Below, piece by piece: positions 63,165 to 64,000 of a stretch of 64,000 bases of DNA. The notes below the pieces were generated by a model. The model saw nothing but the letters and a program-made list of their open reading frames with translations, did no database searches and had not been told where the DNA came from. A program made the position numbers and the translations under genes. The stretch is from Methylicorpusculum oleiharenae. Its GTDB lineage: Bacteria; Pseudomonadota; Gammaproteobacteria; Methylococcales; Methylomonadaceae. Location of the stretch: positions 5,052,492 through 5,116,491 of the forward strand of contig NZ_WUTY02000001.1 of assembly GCF_009828925.2 (NCBI RefSeq). The letters run 5' to 3'. Position 1 is the stretch's first letter. Each line of letters begins with the position of its first letter.

Positions 63165-64000
63165 GTCCGCTGCCGCACAGGCAGCTTAGAAAAATAAAAC
63201 AATCGCCTTATTTTCAATGCTCGTGTCCGCTGCCGCACAGGCAGCTTAGAAATTCTAAATTTGCCGCTTCAGCAACGGCAAACTGTCCGCTGCCGCACAG
63301 GCAGCTTAGAAAGCAATTAGGAGTTACAGACTTGAGTAGTTTTAGTCCGCTGCCGCACAGGCAGCTTAGAAAGTTATGACGCTTTTCAAAAAACAATTGA
63401 ACAGGTCCGCTGCCGCACAGGCAGCTTAGAAATATGAAACCCGCTCCCAGTGGGTAGAGCGCGAGTCCGCTGCCGCACAGGCAGCTTAGAAATTTCAGGA
63501 TGTGCCTTAGCTTCCTCTAAATTAGTCCGCTGCCGCACAGGCAGCTTAGAAAATTCGAGTCTCCGGTAGTGGTTATTTAATACTGTCCGCTGCCGCACAG
63601 GCAGCTTAGAAAACTCCCTGAAAAGCTCTTTACTAAACGGCGCAGTCCGCTGCCGCACAGGCAGCTTAGAAATTTCGGCGTTACATTCGTGTTCGCCGTT
63701 GTTGGTCCGCTGCCGCACAGGCAGCTTAGAAAATGAAAGAAAAGAGCCGGTATTTTTAAACCCGGTCCGCTGCCGCACAGGCAGCTTAGAAAACCAAAGC
63801 ACGAAATAAACGCGCTAGAGCTCCGTCCGCTGCCGCACAGGCAGCTTAGAAACTCACATTGGAGATTGAATTAATGAATATTGAGTCCGCTGCCGCACAG
63901 GCAGCTTAGAAATATTAAAGTAATTAAGGTTAAAGGCTGGAGAAGTCCGCTGCCGCACAGGCAGCTTAGAAACTGAAAAAGGCGGAACATTCGGGCGTTT
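63165..64000 (+). CRISPR. type I-F CRISPR array, truncated by the window end
   Basis: Fourteen identical 28-bp repeats (GTCCGCTGCCGCACAG followed by GCAGCTTAGAAA) start every 60 bases from 63165 to 63945. They are separated by thirteen complete 32-bp spacers and a partial fourteenth from 63973. The repeat holds the hairpin CTGCC-GCACA-GGCAG and ends in TTAGAAA, the type I-F form, matching the adjacent cas6f. No degenerate terminal repeat is present, so the array continues beyond the window. The spacers share no similarity with each other by eye. Confidence 0.97.

Noticed and set aside
63131-63802. Open frames across the CRISPR array, with repeated KLPVRQRT or CPLPHRQLR peptides
   Set aside because: They are translations of the repeat itself, with no start signals, and are not genes.

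Overview
The window reads as chromosome of a gammaproteobacterium, most likely a methanotroph-type Methylococcales member. This is inferred from the gene set: a complete ccmABCDEFGHI cytochrome c maturation operon, a folate cyclohydrolase of the FchA/FtcD type, the fur/bamE/rnfH/ratA/smpB neighbourhood, prfB-lysS and a SUF operon. The lineage is a family-level inference without any search. Most of the sequence is ordinary housekeeping chromosome; three stretches are accessory.

Layout. 1-6.7 kb (minus strand): truA, an L,D-transpeptidase, rlmD, a YdbL/YdbH outer-envelope lipid-transport pair and cysM. 7-11.3 kb is accessory: an orphan antitoxin-like gene, then a run of minus-strand genes separated by integron-type attC sites (hicAB, two unknown membrane proteins, one unknown 412-aa protein). 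No integrase is present, so this looks like a CALIN (cluster of attC sites lacking an integrase). 11.8-18.7 kb is the full ccm operon, including a small ccmD. 19-29.9 kb carries a cyclophilin, cysS, a cyclodeaminase, three tRNAs (Pro-Arg-His), a SIMPL protein, a YjgR-type ATPase, a YcgN protein, a Uma2 protein, lysS and prfB (with its programmed +1 frameshift). 30.3-37.4 kb is an Rrf2-regulated SUF operon (regulator-sufB-C-D-S-U) followed by rsmJ and a Rieske ferredoxin. Its promoter -10 lies inside a perfect palindrome matching the IscR type 1 core. 37.5-49.1 kb holds comEC, a DUF2062 gene, lolD and a lolC/E permease, fur, a GNAT-like gene, bamE, rnfH, ratA, a sodium-dependent transporter, smpB, an isochorismatase-like gene and a HopJ-family gene.

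From 49.1 kb to the end lies the second accessory region. A 1.63-kb IS3-family element sits inside a copy of a dispersed 140-bp palindromic repeat. It is followed by two divergent WYL-domain regulators, a frameshifted DUF2442 gene, the N-terminal stub of a foreign (type I-E-like) Cas3, a complete type I-F cas operon (cas1, cas2-3, csy1, csy2, csy3, cas6f), a leader and a CRISPR array of 14 identical 28-bp repeats with 32-bp spacers that runs off the window end.

At least six copies or fragments of one MITE-like repeat (ends related to TAACTATTCAGCG) are scattered between 11.6 and 50.9 kb, always in intergenic DNA. The best candidates for new biology are the unannotated attC cassettes (one with a possible HEPN-like RX4H motif) and the traces of CRISPR-type replacement at 51-54 kb.
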